Positions 23,417 to 36,525 of a DNA stretch of 64,000 nt are shown here, piece after piece. This DNA comes from Juglans regia (Eukaryota > Streptophyta > Magnoliopsida > Fagales > Juglandaceae). Position numbers and translations under genes: made by a program. Numbering within the stretch: the stretch's first letter is position 1; each line of letters opens with the position of its first letter. The stretch spans positions 29,985,514-30,049,513 of the forward strand of contig NC_049912.1 of assembly GCF_001411555.2 (NCBI RefSeq). Direction: 5' to 3'. The notes beneath the pieces were generated by a model that ran no database searches, was not told the DNA's origin, and was given only the letters and a program-made list of their open reading frames with translations.

Positions 23417-26400
23417 TCATAGTCCTGTGGCAGCCAGATCTGTCATTCCCAACTCAACACAAAGCGAGTTCATACCTAATTCTCCCAAGAGGCTGAATGC
23501 GGTAAATCCATAGTAGGAGTGGTACAAATCTGGCACTTGCCCAGGGAACTTACTGAAACCTCCATACTGGTTCAGGGACAATTTAAGCAACAAAATCAGA
23601 ATTTCAACAGAGATTTATTAGGTAAATTAATACTCAATGATACTCATCCAGAAAGTCCAAAACATCATCAGTCGTTTTTCACATTGCGTGCACATGTTTT
23701 GATACTGTACCTATCGGGGAAAAACTTTTATTACGTTTGCCATTGGTTTTAACTTTTTTTTTTTATTGATAAACAGTTCTTACCACAATTTTTTACCATT
23801 CCAAACTTGTATTTATTATTATTATTTTTGTCCATGCATCATTGATTCACCTGTCAACTGACCATACTTTCCATTACTATGCATTGGGCATACAGCTAGA
23901 AGAAAATACATGGCTAGTGGGAACGATACCTCAAGAACACCCTATTAAAATCTTAAACAAATGTATGCACTGAACCTAAAACGATCAAGTTAAAAGGAGA
24001 TGCATCATTACCTCAGATTGACAAGTCAGCAAAAATCCACGTAAAGCTTTTTCATCAATCAATTTGTGGCCCCCTAAGATTCGTAAAACTGCTCCAATCC
24101 TATACAAGCACATTGCTCTTGTCAAGGCAAGAAAACTCCATACTATCCCGTGGATCTTTAGAATGATTTCATTAGACTCACCAAAATGCATAACAAGTAT
24201 CACTATCTTTGTTGGGTCGACCTTGAAAACCACCATTAGTTGCCTGCCTCTGTTGCAGAGGAAAGACAAGTGAGTGAGAAATAGTTTTACAGGCTTAAAA
24301 AAGGAGACAATTGAACTATTCAAAAGTAAACATCCAATTGAAACAATCAAACAGAAAAGTTGGTCTAGGCAGCAAGAGTTTTTTTTTTTTTTTTTTTTAA
24401 TGTAGTTTTATTTAATAATAGGAGTCGGGAATATTTTTTCAATATGCTCTCGACATTTATGTGAATCTGGGGAATGATGCCAAAGGAATTCTAGATCTGA
24501 TGTTCAGGAAAATTATGTGCAATGCCTAGGTCTATTTTTACTTCTTGTCTTTCTAACTTCCAGCAGTTCATCTAGTCCTAAAAAAACACTCAACCCCAGA
24601 CCTTGATTTCTCACCCTTAGAATTTATTTTTTATTTTTTATTGTTTTGATAAGTAAAATTATTTTTTATTTTTTATAGGTAAGCAAAAACTTTTATTGAT
24701 AGCAATAGGCACAGCCCATGTTTAGAATTCTAAATGTTGTAGGATAGAAACCCTAGCACAGCCCATCTGTTATAAGCTTGCAAACCCACCAAGCCAGATC
24801 AGCTACACTTCTGAAATACCATTCTCAGCCATGAAAGATGATTTGGATAACATTTTCTTCGTTTCCTAGTCCGTTTTCGAGCTCTGAAACATATTGATCA
24901 TATCACTCAATAACTAAACCATAACTCAACCTATATTTTCAGCCCTTTCTACATAAAAACTCTAAGCCAAGAAACCCCAATTTCCCTCAAATAATTGCTG
25001 GCAGCAAAAATTACAGCAACCAATACGTTTTGTCCATACCAAAAGATATGAGAAATGTTTGAAGCATTTTATTCAATCCACAAACTTTTCAAGTCATAAT
25101 GACCTTTATTTTTGCTCCTTACAGTCATTTCTTTAAATTTAAAGGCATGCTCGCAAACTTCTGCGATTAGTTGAGGAAAACAATACCTGAAAGATCCAGT
25201 CCAGCAGCAATGGAACATTTACTGTTGAAGATGTCGAACTGGACAGAAGATCATCTCCAATGAATCCCATTAGTCGGAGAGATGCAACCGCACAGTATGT
25301 TGCACCACCTGCAGCACTAAAACGAACACTGTCAGTAAATATTATCAGAAATAGTCTAGACTGGAAATCAAGAAAACTATAGGAAAGAGCTTATTAATGT
25401 AGATGCAAACTTATTTTTCATTACTACGAAATAATGAATGAAAAAAAAATTCTCAACTAAGCTTATTCTCGGAATTCTCCTACATTTTTCAACATCTCAC
25501 ATATTTTCATTCTCAAACATACAAAACAAAACAAAAATCTCACTAAAAAACATTTTCACTTATCCTCAGAACATTTTTTCACTTCAATTTAAATAACATT
25601 TAAGAAAATAAAAACATTAAAAAAAATTGAGCACCATCCACGAGGGATGGCCCAGTTTTCTCCATACTCACCATGAGATTCTGAACCAGGTCTCAATCCA
25701 AAGCCTCCATCGTATGACTGAAAGTACAGCAACAGTTTTTCTTAAGTATATGCACACCGATAACCATATCTTGCATGAATGAATGCAAGATAGAAAACCA
25801 AGGATGATATCATGATGGCTACATGAAAGAAAACTGTTCGAGATAGAGCACTTTCCATACAAACCTGACAATTTATTATGTACCCCTTTGCTTTCTCCTT
25901 ATCCATGCCCCTCCAATCCTCAAACATAAAACAGATGGCAACTGATACAACACTTGGTTATTTTGATATTTCATCCAAAAGCATTTTGACTTAAGCAGCC
26001 ACATAAAGCATCCTTAATTGTATTTCCTTACCAGCACAATAAACAAACCGAAGATCTGTCTCGGCCCCAATGTGGATGGGCATAAAACTGCCAACAAGAG
26101 TCAGAATTAAGCCATGGCAGGGCAGCGGGTAGGATCCAAAACTTAAGATCAATATAAGTTTTTGGAAAAGGGGAATTGGAAAAACCAAAGTCTAGTTTAG
26201 CTTAAATCAATTCCCTTTCTGGCATAATCACATTCTTAAGGGTGTAGGTCGACCAAAAGACTATTAAGTGCTACCTATACCATATATCGAGTCAGCACAC
26301 ATTCAAAAACCTCTCTTTCATTGTTTATTCTTCAAGTACTATGAGAAAAACTACACATGGATTTTGTACAAGTAATTGTTTTCATATTTCTCATTTGAAA

Positions 26401-27847
26401 GAAATGAAGAAACAAATCATACATATTTGTGGATAACTTACAACAGTCTGCTTCTGAAAAAAATAGGTTAATAGATCTGAGAACAATGACTGTAAAGCTC
26501 ACCTCCCATCAGGCTGCTGGAGGTTTCTCATTGATGTCAACATCGTTTCAGAGTCAATACTTGAGAAGTCATAGCCAACAATTTTTAGTATGGCTAGAGC
26601 GCTGTACGTGCTTGCCAAATGACTACCATTACGACTCAAAACCTTATATAAAAAAGAAAAGCTTATTTCCACAAAACAACCGAAATAAGAATAAAATATG
26701 AGTGCATGATTTGTTTACTATACCCCATTATTGTCTGGAGTAAACTGAGAAGTTCTTGAACCATTGAACCCATAAAATTGTCCTGCAGAAAGCCAACAGC
26801 TATATGATATATTCTTTCCTCTTGATACATTTGAGTGAATATGGTCAACACGCTTGAAGGGAAGTGCTCTCAGAGAATGAAGATAAAATGTGCACTTATC
26901 GGGCAATCCAGAATTACCATATAAATAGTATTCAAATTTCAAAGTTCGAACCCATTTAAACTAGATCAGATCCTTAGCAAGCGAGCCATACCATCATTCG
27001 GTACACCTTTATTTTTTGGGAGAGCTCGAAAGGATAAAACCCAACTGGCAACTGCATCCCTGTCGACCTAAACACGTAAAACAGAAACAAACATGTAATT
27101 ATTTTTTATTTACTTGTTTCATTTAACTGTTTGGTTGTGAAGATAATCAAGTACATACTTACATACGAACAAAAAATACCACAGTATGACCTCACGGCGA
27201 GGAAAAAAAAGGTAAGAAATCCCTAACACTCCATTGAGTCATGGCAAAATTAAAAAGAAAAGAAGGAAATTTAAGCTTAAGCTTCCCGTTAGCTAAATTT
27301 ACGAGAAAGTTCTCGGTCGCAAGAATTTGCTAGGCACATTCAAGTAAGGTCATTAAATATGTAGCATCAACCCGAAAATATTCAAAATGAAAATCTAGGA
27401 TCAAAACCGAATATTACAATTAGGACGTCCAAAACGATTATTACAAAATAAATTCCGAAGCAAACACAAGATGCAACTACACAAGTCTAGCTTTCCAAAA
27501 CTAAAAGGTGCTAATAAAATTCCAAATCCCTAGTCAAATTGTAATCTTTAGACACAAAAACAAATGAAAATATGGAACAACGCAACACCCTGTTCGATTC
27601 CCAATCTCTAGAGCAAAAGGGAGGAGAGAGAGAGAGAGAGAGGTACACGATCGAGCGCGGAGAGGAGGTCGAGACCGGAGATGACGAAGTAGGCGAGGGT
27701 AAGGTGGTTGATCTCCTGGTCCTGGTAAGGCGACGGCAACAGATGGTACATCATCTCCAAGTAACAGACGTGCCGTTCCCTCTCGAACACCGACGAATAA
27801 CACGGCGGTGATGGAGGCTCATCCAATGGGTCCGACTCCGATTCCAT
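23417..27847 (-). CDS. GGB: Protein geranylgeranyltransferase type I, beta subunit
   Basis: Attaches C20 geranylgeranyl groups to C-terminal CaaX cysteines (often CaaL) of proteins such as ROP GTPases, together with the shared alpha subunit. Eleven exons were joined: 27847-27647, 27067-26992, 26782-26724, 26642-26503, 26087-26032, 25941-25865, 25717-25672, 25308-25187, 24249-24182, 24099-24012 and 23566-23417, giving 360 aa (the Arabidopsis protein is about 375 aa by memory). It shows the N-terminal HVCYLEMMYHLLP, YFVISGL and WVLSFRALP blocks, and then GG-F repeats of the alpha-alpha barrel: GQFYGFNGSRTSQF, SYDGGFGLRPGSESHGGATY, NGGFQGRPNK, YGGFSKFPGQ. Putative zinc ligands are Asp and Cys in DSDTCYAFW and His in DLYHSYYGF. 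All are intact. A 22-bp GA/CT tract sits immediately inside intron 1. No truncation or frameshift is seen. Confidence 0.95.
27621..27642. repeat. (GA)n tract next to the GGB exon 1 donor
   Basis: On the coding (minus) strand the donor GTACC is followed at once by a (CT)n run. This places an unstable repeat within a few bases of a splice site. Confidence 0.85.
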
Positions 27848-28204
27848 GGCTTTGTTCGAGTCTGTGATTTTGCGAGTATGCTTGTTTTCTCTCCTTTCTC
27901 CTACTCTGCTTTTTTTAACCGTGCGATCTGTTGTGTTGAAGGAATCTAAGCACCGAGAGTCCGCGAGTTATTGAACTTCACGATGCCCCCACACCTTCTT
28001 CGACTGCAAGTGCAAGGGGATCACGATCCGCTTTGGATACTACTGTTTGCTCCTACGGAGACGGATTTAACTTTTTAACCAGCGCAGAGCAGCCTCAGAC
28101 GACAGTCATTGCCGAAATGTTTCAAAAAACGTCATATCGTTTAACTAGCTGTCGCTGCCTCCTTTTCTATTATCGTAAGGAGGGCAGGATAAAAATAAAC
28201 TAGA

Positions 28205-28430
28205 GAAATATTATATATCATATTTTTATCTCATTTTTATTTTACTATATAAGATATGGTATATTTATTATTATTAAATAATAAATATTTATTATTATTA
28301 AATAATAAATAAGTATTTAATAAAAAATTATTTAATTTTAATAAATGTGTTACGTACATAGTATATAATAAGATAAAAATAGAATGGTGGTGTGATGTAT
28401 ATAATTTTGTAAAATAAATTATATTTAAGT
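28205..28430. mobile_element. AT-rich MITE, family C (hairpin type)
   Basis: The left arm GAAATATTATATATCATATT plus TTTATCTCATTTTTATTTTA is roughly mirrored by the right arm ATAAGATAAAAATAGAATGG ... GATGTATATAATTTTG. A TTATTATTAAATAATAAATA tandem lies inside. Similar arms appear at 48585-48722. Confidence 0.45.
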
Positions 28431-28561
28431 ATCGCAATAAAAATCAATAAATTTAAAATTTATATAACTTTATTTTTTTCCAAATAAAATAGGTGTGAAT
28501 TACAAATTTTAAGACTATCTAACATTACAATTAGATAAATGGTAGCTGCGTGCGTCTCTAA

Positions 28562-29156
28562 GAGCACTCTCAATGGAATATTTATAATACATTTTTTTTA
28601 AAAATATAAAGAAATGCTCTCAAAAGTGTCATCCATTATATCTTCTATTTTGAATATATTTTTTTATTCTGCTATGGTAAATCTCTAGATGTAGAAAATA
28701 CTGTTCATCATTGTAAATATTTTTTTTCCTTCCTCTTACTAAGTTTCTCATTTCTTCAACTCTCTTTATTCACATCATTTAATTATTGAGAATGAATATT
28801 CTCATAATATATTTTGAGAATATTTTCATTATATAATCTCTTCTTTTTATTTTTTGAATTAATTTATATTTTGATTTAGCTTATAAATTTGGATTAATTT
28901 AAAATAAAACATAATTATATGACATTGTATATGTGGATATATTGTAAATATCAAAAGATATGATGACATCATTAGTAGTTAGAGAAAATATTTTGAAATG
29001 AATAAAAAAGATTCAAAACTATAATATTGAAATGATATGAAGAAAAAATAGATAAGTTGATGTATGGTATATTATAAAATCAGTATGTGAAATAGAAAAA
29101 TTAGGTTTTAGTAATGTATTTTAAAAAATAGGATGAATACTCCATTGTGAGTGCTC
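28562..29156. mobile_element. PIF/Harbinger-type MITE with TAA target-site duplication
   Basis: The left end is GAGCACTCTCAATGGAATAT and the right end, on the other strand, is GAGCACTCACAATGGAGTAT; 18 of the first 20 bases match. TAA sits immediately outside both ends (28559-28561 and 29157-29159), the 3-bp duplication characteristic of PIF/Harbinger elements. The 595-bp interior is AT-rich and non-coding, so the element is non-autonomous. Confidence 0.85.
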
Positions 29157-29813
29157 TAAGCACATTTTTTCTCTCTTTTATTTTAGCCAATCATTGCATG
29201 GTTACTTATTGCTTGATAAAGAAAAGAAAACCCGGATTTTGTTCACTAGTTATTAGGATCCAAATTATTCAAAAGTTTCTACCTGCTCTAGAACTTAGAA
29301 TGAGAAAATAGATAGACATAATGTGCGTCATAAAATAGTATAATTGTCTGAATGACTTTATCAAATAATATAAAAAATTCAATTAATGTTATAAATCTCA
29401 TTTTATGCTAATTAGAAGTCATTAAAATTTGAATAAGAACTATAAGAGATAAAAATCCTAATAAATAGGCATTGTTTTCTAAGCAAATTAGCTTTTCTTC
29501 TTAAGTCAACTTGATATTTTTTTTTTTCCCCCTCACCATAACACGATTTTGATGTAGATGGGCTATTTTTAATAGTTATACTTTTAAGAGATTGAATTTG
29601 AAGCCCAACATATTCTAAATAGGCTGGAATTAGAAGCACAAAGAGTCCTTGTAGGGCAGGACAGGCTGGCAGTAGTTCGCAGCTTGTCTCCATTGGGCCC
29701 AGTGAAGCCCGCCTATCGAGCACTAGGGAGCCCCACCCTTGGGCCCAAAGGACCGGCCGAGATGGGTCCCAACGTTTTGCTACTGCCTTGTGAAAGCATT
29801 ATGAATTGGGTAG

Positions 29814-30566
29814 TGCTACAGCCCCGCTGGGGCTCCCGGACTGTAGTATTATTTAATATATATTTTATTTAAATAATTTTTATATAAATTTTTTAATTTT
29901 TTTAAAAAATAAAATAAAATTAAAATATTATTAAGAAAATATTTTTTTAATCCAAAAGTAAAAAATATATATTAAAAAATATTTTCTTAATCACGAACTA
30001 AAATAAAAAATTATAAAAAAATATTTTTTTATAATTTTTTATTTTACTTCATAATTAAGAAAATATTTTTTAATAATATTATGATTTTTTTAAAAAATAT
30101 TTAAAATAGTCATATTACAGCCTCCTTTGGGGGCTCCTGTTGAGCTTAACATGTACTTTTTTATGTGTAATTTTTTAATTTATTTTTTATATAGATTTTT
30201 TTTACACTTATAAATATTTTTAAAAAATAAAATAAATTTAAAATATCATTAAAAAACACTTCCTTAATCAGAAAGTAAAAAAAAATAAAAAACACTTTCT
30301 TAGTCAGAAAGTAAAAAAAAAATCATTAAAAAACACTTCCTTAATCAGAAAGTAAAATACAAATCATTAAATATTAATTTTTATTCTACTTTGTAATTAA
30401 GAAAATATTTTTAAATAATATTATAATTTTTATTTTATTTTTTAAAATATTTAAAATTATTAAAAATATCTATATAAAAATAAATTAAAAAAATATATAT
30501 ATAAAAAAATGCTACATGCCCCAGCGGGAGCTCCCAGCGGGAGCCCCCAGCGGGGCATGTAGCATT
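29814..30566. mobile_element. MITE-like element with GC-rich inverted ends and terminal hairpin
   Basis: The left end TGCTACAGCCCCGCTGGGGC and the right end (minus strand) TGCTACATGCCCCGCTGGGG are inverted matches in otherwise AT-rich DNA. The right terminus is itself palindromic: 30508-30522 and 30552-30566 are perfect 15-bp inverted copies (AATGCTACATGCCCC) around a GCGGGAGC tandem. The interior also has three tandem copies of an AAACACTTCCTTAATCAGAA-like unit near 30250-30350. Confidence 0.65.
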
Positions 30567-30921
30567 TTCCTTAATGAATTTGCTGATCAAGCAGATGATC
30601 GAGAATGGAATGAATGGACCACAACCAATATTCCATCACAACTTTGATGTCTGTAAAAGCTTATGATCAAATTTATATGATAAAACTAAACAAGGCAGGC
30701 AATCATCTAAAACACAGTGGCTGGCACGCGTCTCGAACAGTATTAAACAAATAATATGGAATCTCTGAAGATAAGAATCTACATGCATGATTGAGATCCG
30801 CGTGTGAGCATGATCAGCACGATTGGGAGTAGTACTACTGATCATCAGATTTGTCTGCTTCTTAAATCTTGATTTACAGCCTCCACACGTGACTAAAGCA
30901 ATCACCCACGCATTATACAAA

Positions 30922-30925
<4 letters not shown>

Positions 30926-30955
<30 letters not shown>
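30926..30955. repeat. (GA)15 microsatellite
   Basis: Uninterrupted GA dinucleotides between AACACA and GCCTTG. Confidence 0.95.
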
Positions 30956-30957
<2 letters not shown>

Positions 30958-33951
30958 TTGCCTAGCTCTCTTTTATAATGTCATCATCATGACCATGTAA
31001 ATTAGTTAAAGTGTAATTATGCGTTGATTGCTGTTAATTTGTTGCTTTGTTCTTTATGCTTATAGCCTTTTCTGAGTGAGTATGTGGGAATGGGAGGTAA
31101 CAGCAACTGAACAACAAAATAATGTAATGCAAAAGCTGCAAGCTGCCTTATGGTAACTGCTTTTTGCTTGGGAAATGGGTTAAAGATTGATTGACTGGAC
31201 AGGGGAATTAGATTCCTATACACACCAATTACCACGTACCTTAAGCTTTTCTTATATATTTATTTTCCGATCGCATAATTATGTCATCATGTAGATAGAT
31301 ATAAACAAGCTGTAATTAGTCAGATCATCTTGATCCGTATAATACATACATATATATATATATATATTTGTTTCATGTACGATATATATATCCTGCATCT
31401 GTCCAAAAATTAAAACAGCAAGTTTACACAATTTTTCATAAATTAATCATGAGTCATGTCCTTCGACTTATAATCTGGTTTGAATTTCAATATTCCACAT
31501 AGGAATATTATAAGATCACCGTTTCTTATATCTTTGATCTGTTATTTATTAGAGAAATAACGCTTGATCATCATGATCATGTTGTGTCCTAATTAAGAAG
31601 TCAGAAAAATACATGGGAAGGTACGTACGTACGTAAGAGCTAGGATGGACTTGAGGTGATAGAGTGCATGCAAAGAAATGCTAACTTCGTCATTCATTCT
31701 GCAAAAGAAATTAAGCTTATATATTAAGGAAAGAAGGAAACACCTAGCTAGCTAGTACTTGAGGAAACAAAACGTCTATATTGAGGCAGGTTTGAAAGAG
31801 ATTTCTTTATAATTAACCTGTACGTTCAAAGCTCCAACTAGCAAACATGATCGAATTAATTAATTATAATTTGCGTGCGAGGCTTTCTTATAAGGAATAG
31901 GCTGATCTAGTATTCTTAGTTGGTATATATCAAATTAACATCAAATCAAAGCGGGTTTTGATGCTTTACATGATGATCTCTTACACATATATATGTGCGC
32001 AAGGAGTACTGCTGAAAGGAATGCATGTCCCAGCTAGCTAGCGCTGACGTTGGTGGCCAGCAATCAAATTAGTGGGAACTGAGAGGGCCCAAGGCGAGAC
32101 TAACAAAGGCATGCAAATAAAACCTAATTGGGACTCAATTAATTAATGTGCAATCTGTACGTATTGATCTGTATATAAACAAGCACACGTATTTTTTATA
32201 AAAGAAATAATTAGTATATGTTAATATTAAGTTTTCAAGGGAAAAAGGCAGAGAGTACTACGTACTTTGGTTTTGGACCACATGCAGTACTGTGTCTCGT
32301 TGCCAATGGATCAGGATTGGGAGTTGGCCGGACGACATCTACATGTTAATTTTTTCTTTTCAGCTTTATGATCAGTGACAACTATTATTAACAATTAACG
32401 TCGGATAGCCATAATTAATGTTAACAGAATATTATATATGTCCATTAATACGCTAGCTACAACTGCGTCCACGTGTGTTTTCGTGCGTGAGTACCGGAGA
32501 GAAGTTTTAGACTGAAAAACACCCCACAGCTGAAGAATGGAAAAGCGCCGCAAAAACCTAGAAGAAGATCAGTAGAACCGCCGGACGTACGATCGAGCTG
32601 GTAGTTTGCTTGAGATGGAGGTATCCATTTATGTCAATGAAAGTGAAATAACGTCGTAGATGATCAGAATCATACAATATTATTTAGCTAGAAATAAAAA
32701 GTTTCGGTACTATCTCCGTCGATCTCTGAGTCTTTAAAATCGCATGCAACATATATATATATATGATCCATTAATGTATTTACGTAAATCTACTTTATTA
32801 TCATTTTTTTAAACGCTAGCGCTGTTATATATAATAGCTAGAGTACTTGGGTCGACTCTCTCTCTCTCTCGATGGTACTAACATATATTTTAATCTGCTA
32901 GTACTTGTTCGATTCCATATATACTCAACGAACAACGTACTAAAATATAAATACAAATAATTGGATATATATATAGAAATCACCCTTGAACATGAACTTG
33001 CTAGGAAAAGATATTCAAAAACTTAAACACATGATGCATGATACAGTAAGTATGTTAAGCTTGCATCTAATTAATCGCGTGATGATTAACGTGATGCCCT
33101 GGCTAGGTCCAGCGGATGATCAGTTCCATATATAATACCGAAAACTATTTTAATATAGATGAAATGAGCAAATTAAATTTCGGTCGTAAGGTTGAAAGTG
33201 TTGATCACATATGGGCTTTCAAAGGCATGATGTAAGTATACTGTCTGTAACAAAAGCTTCTAAAGCTAAAAGCAATTCTGAGGTGGCCAATCAAAACATG
33301 AGTACTTTTTTCGTATATCAAAGAAAAAGTTAAAGAAGGAGCTTGCACTTTCTTCATTCGAAAAACTATCTTCATTTTTTAATTCTTGATCATGAGGAGC
33401 TGCATGTAGGAAAGAGTAAAGTTTTTGCTCATGTTGTCACGCGCGCGTCTCTCGAACTTCCAGCTTATTAGAAAACTCTCTCTCTCTCGCCTTCTACATG
33501 CCTAGCTAGCTATCCCTCTCTGCACTGAAATATTTGCATTTTTCTGTACTAGTCCAGTATTTTTACATCTTATAACCAAAATATATTTTCATGTTTTCGT
33601 GTGTGTGGGGACGACCTTCAGGGTTACTGGTAAGACTTGCTTTTTCACCGACCGGGAGAGAGAGAGAGAGAATCAATCAAGTGGGGGTTGGCAAATGAGA
33701 GGAAGGTGGGCGTGGGACCAAGTGGTATCTGTCGTTCGACCACGAGCATCTGATGACGACTACTCAATCCACTCCACATACGGCGGCTTGTCCATATTAT
33801 TAGTGGCCAACCCCTTCCTTTTCTTCGTAGCCCTAACTATTACTGTGAAGCCTACCTACCTAAATATCCATGCATGTAATAAGTTCTAGATCCGAAAAAT
33901 TCTCCCTTTATTATTATTGTGTTTTATTACCTGATAGCTAGGGAACGAAGA

Positions 33952-33979
<28 letters not shown>
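33952..33979. repeat. (TA)n microsatellite
   Basis: Uninterrupted AT/TA run of about 28 bp in the gene-poor block. Similar ones lie at 34492-34506, 36987-37018, 37588-37616, 37732-37755, 61980-62002 and 62643-62672. Confidence 0.9.
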
Positions 33980-33982
<3 letters not shown>

Positions 33983-34620
33983 AGTTTTTTTTGTATATTT
34001 TTTGCCAGTATATTTAGCATTTTCCACACACACGTGTGTGTATATATATATCAATATTCATGTCCATATAATAATTAAGTAGTAGAAGATATAATATATC
34101 AAGTTTATAAAAATAAAATCATGCCCCCTCCAGATTCTCAATCATTTTATTTTCCATTTGTTCTTGTGGGTTCATATTTCATCTTATTATGAGGGCTTTT
34201 CTTTCTACGGAAAATCTCTCAAATCAAGTAGTACTGAAGATCATTGTATTAATTAGCGGCCGGTAATTAAAGTAGCAGATCATCATCTTGATTTATCTGG
34301 TTAGCTTTTGTGTGTGTGTGTGTATTAATATGTTAGCCAAATTCTGTGTATAAATTTGGTTATTTGGTTACCTATCTTGATCATCTTCGATAATCAATGC
34401 TGACTAATTAGAGCCTGTAATTGAACTTAATTTATGTATTAATATGTTATATATGCTGGAAAAGAAAAAACTAATAATTACTTTTCGTGTATATATATAT
34501 ATATATAAGCAGATAATTAGCTCCTTATTAACTCAACTATATATATATATATATAGTCGAAAATCAGAGGTATCCGGTTCAAGTTTCTCAAAGTACTATC
34601 GATATATAATAATTGCCATG

Positions 34621-34637
34621 GTTTAGATGCATATATA
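34621..34637. repeat. LINE target-site duplication, left copy
   Basis: GTTTAGATGCATATATA occurs here and again at 35634-35650, bracketing the LINE fragment. The left copy merges into a (TA)n tail. Confidence 0.85.
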
Positions 34638-35633
34638 TATATATATATATATATTTGAAACAAATCATGTATATGTATTCATTACTCATCCAATTCTACA
34701 ACGTTTATTAATGGTTACATAACTCTGTATCTCTTGAGGATAAGTACCCTCCATCCAAATCCTTTTCTCATTTACAAGTAAAGAAAACTTTGCAAGAAAG
34801 TGAGCAACATTATTACATTCTCTATAAATGTGTATTACTTCCCACTGCTTCCTATTTCTAAACACCCTTTTGATGTCTTCTATCATCGGTCCATGTCATT
34901 TCCAACACTTGTCCCTGCTATTTACAGCTTTAACTACAGATAAAGCATCACCTTCCAACTTCACTTTAATGAAATTCAGTTCATCACACAGTTGCATAGC
35001 TCTCTACAATGCATGTATCTCGGCTAACAGAGGATTACTAATACTCTTCTTTGGGCCACACAAAGAGACTAACACCTCACCATGGTTATCCCTTATGAGT
35101 ACTCCAATCCCCCCCTTGTTTTCTTTCTCCTTCAAAGTAGCATCTCAATTAACTTTGACATAATCCTCAGGTGGCTTCCAACAAATCTCCCTTTTGACTT
35201 GAACTCCACCCACTAGTCCTCCTCTCTACTTCTCATGTGCCTACTGAAATTCCTCCAAGCAATCTGCTGCTTGATTAAAAACCACATCAGGTCACTCAAA
35301 CCTGTTCTTAAAGACCATACCATTTCTCCTCAACCAGATTCTTCTCAACACCCCAACAACTACTTCCAACTCTTCTTGAGTCAGTTTTGAGGTCCATTTT
35401 GTCCATAGCTCCAGCATGTCCCTTTCTATACTCGACCATTTTTGCATAGGACTTCTTTTGCTAGCTTGCCCAAACATCAGTTGCACCATTGCAGCTCTAT
35501 AATGCATGCGTAACTGACTCTTCCTGCCTCTTGCACATTGGAACAACTAGCCTCTTTTATTACCTTGTTGTGAAACAAATCTCTATTTGTTGGTAGACTG
35601 TTATTCAAGGCCTTCCATACAAACACCTTCACC
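34638..35633 (-). mobile_element. 5'-truncated L1-type LINE fragment (zf-RVT plus RNase H), decayed
   Basis: On the minus strand, translation in switching frames gives the zinc-finger region after the reverse transcriptase (VKVFVWKALNNSLPTN, then EESVTHALYSCNGATDVW). An RNase H-like domain follows (VIHIYRECNNVAHFLAKF at 34760-34840). Stops and frameshifts interrupt it, so no active protein is made. The copy begins abruptly at the reverse-transcriptase zinc-finger side, which is the expected 5' truncation. A 17-bp direct duplication flanks it, and the 3' end runs into a TA-rich tail rather than a clean poly(A). Confidence 0.9.
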
Positions 35634-35650
35634 GTTTAGATGCATATATA
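35634..35650. repeat. LINE target-site duplication, right copy
   Basis: GTTTAGATGCATATATA, identical in all 17 bases to 34621-34637. Confidence 0.85.
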
Positions 35651-36084
35651 AGATGATAATAATAATAAGATGACAAAAGGCCAGAAATTAATAGACAAGA
35701 GTCCAGTACTAAATATTAGCAGGCGGCACACAAGAATATTTTTAATTTGAACACATCATGTTAATTGATGTACGTGCTGCTTCAAGGAGAGCCTTTTAGA
35801 ATAAGCGACGTGCCACGAATATGGCCATCGATCCTTTTCAAATTTCAAATAATTAACTGGCCGCATTGTTTCTATTAACAGTTCGGCAATGCGCGCAACA
35901 TTATTAATTATATGAAATTAAAATTTTAAAAAGACATACAATATTAATTAGAATACATGATGTGCAGATGATTAAGCAATATGATCAGTTAATTATTCCC
36001 TTCCTTTGTAATTAATTAGCTCGGCTTGCATAACATGACCGGATCAAGTACTGGCACAGTCTTAGGGCGTGCAGTACCTTTAGG

Positions 36085-36290
36085 TCTCATTTATTTTTAT
36101 TGATGAGTTGAGATTAAAATTAAAAAATTAAAAAAAATATTGTTATAATATTTTTTTTAATATTATTTTTATTTTAAAATTAAAAAAAATTAAATTATTT
36201 ATTTTATTTTGCAAGAAGATTTAAAAAAATTATAAAAATGAAATGGAATATTTTCAAAATTTTAAATCCTAGTCTTGAAAGCAAATCATA
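36085..36290. mobile_element. Diverged family A MITE
   Basis: TTGATGAGTTGAGATTAAAA starts an AT-rich block with the same order of words as 17120-17310, including ATTATTTTTATTTTAAAATT and AATTAAATTATTTATTTTAT. The terminal repeats are worn. Confidence 0.4.
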
Positions 36291-36525
36291 CCTTAATTTC
36301 TCTCCATAAGGATTTGTTTTTTGTTTTTTTTTTTGGGGAAGGGGGAGGGGGGGACCTTGATCATGATAAGGTGTCAAAATCCAGTTAAAGCTGGGTAAAG
36401 CTAGCTATTTAGATTCCTTCCAATTCTTGTATGAACTTGGGTGAGATCAATTACATGCAGTACTACATGGTATTTATCAAACATTTAATTAACGTTTACT
36501 CGAGAGATCTCTAGCTATACGTACA

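Noticed and set aside
35292..35546. Minus-strand frame as an independent gene
   Set aside because: It is part of the decayed LINE, which continues in other frames on both sides.
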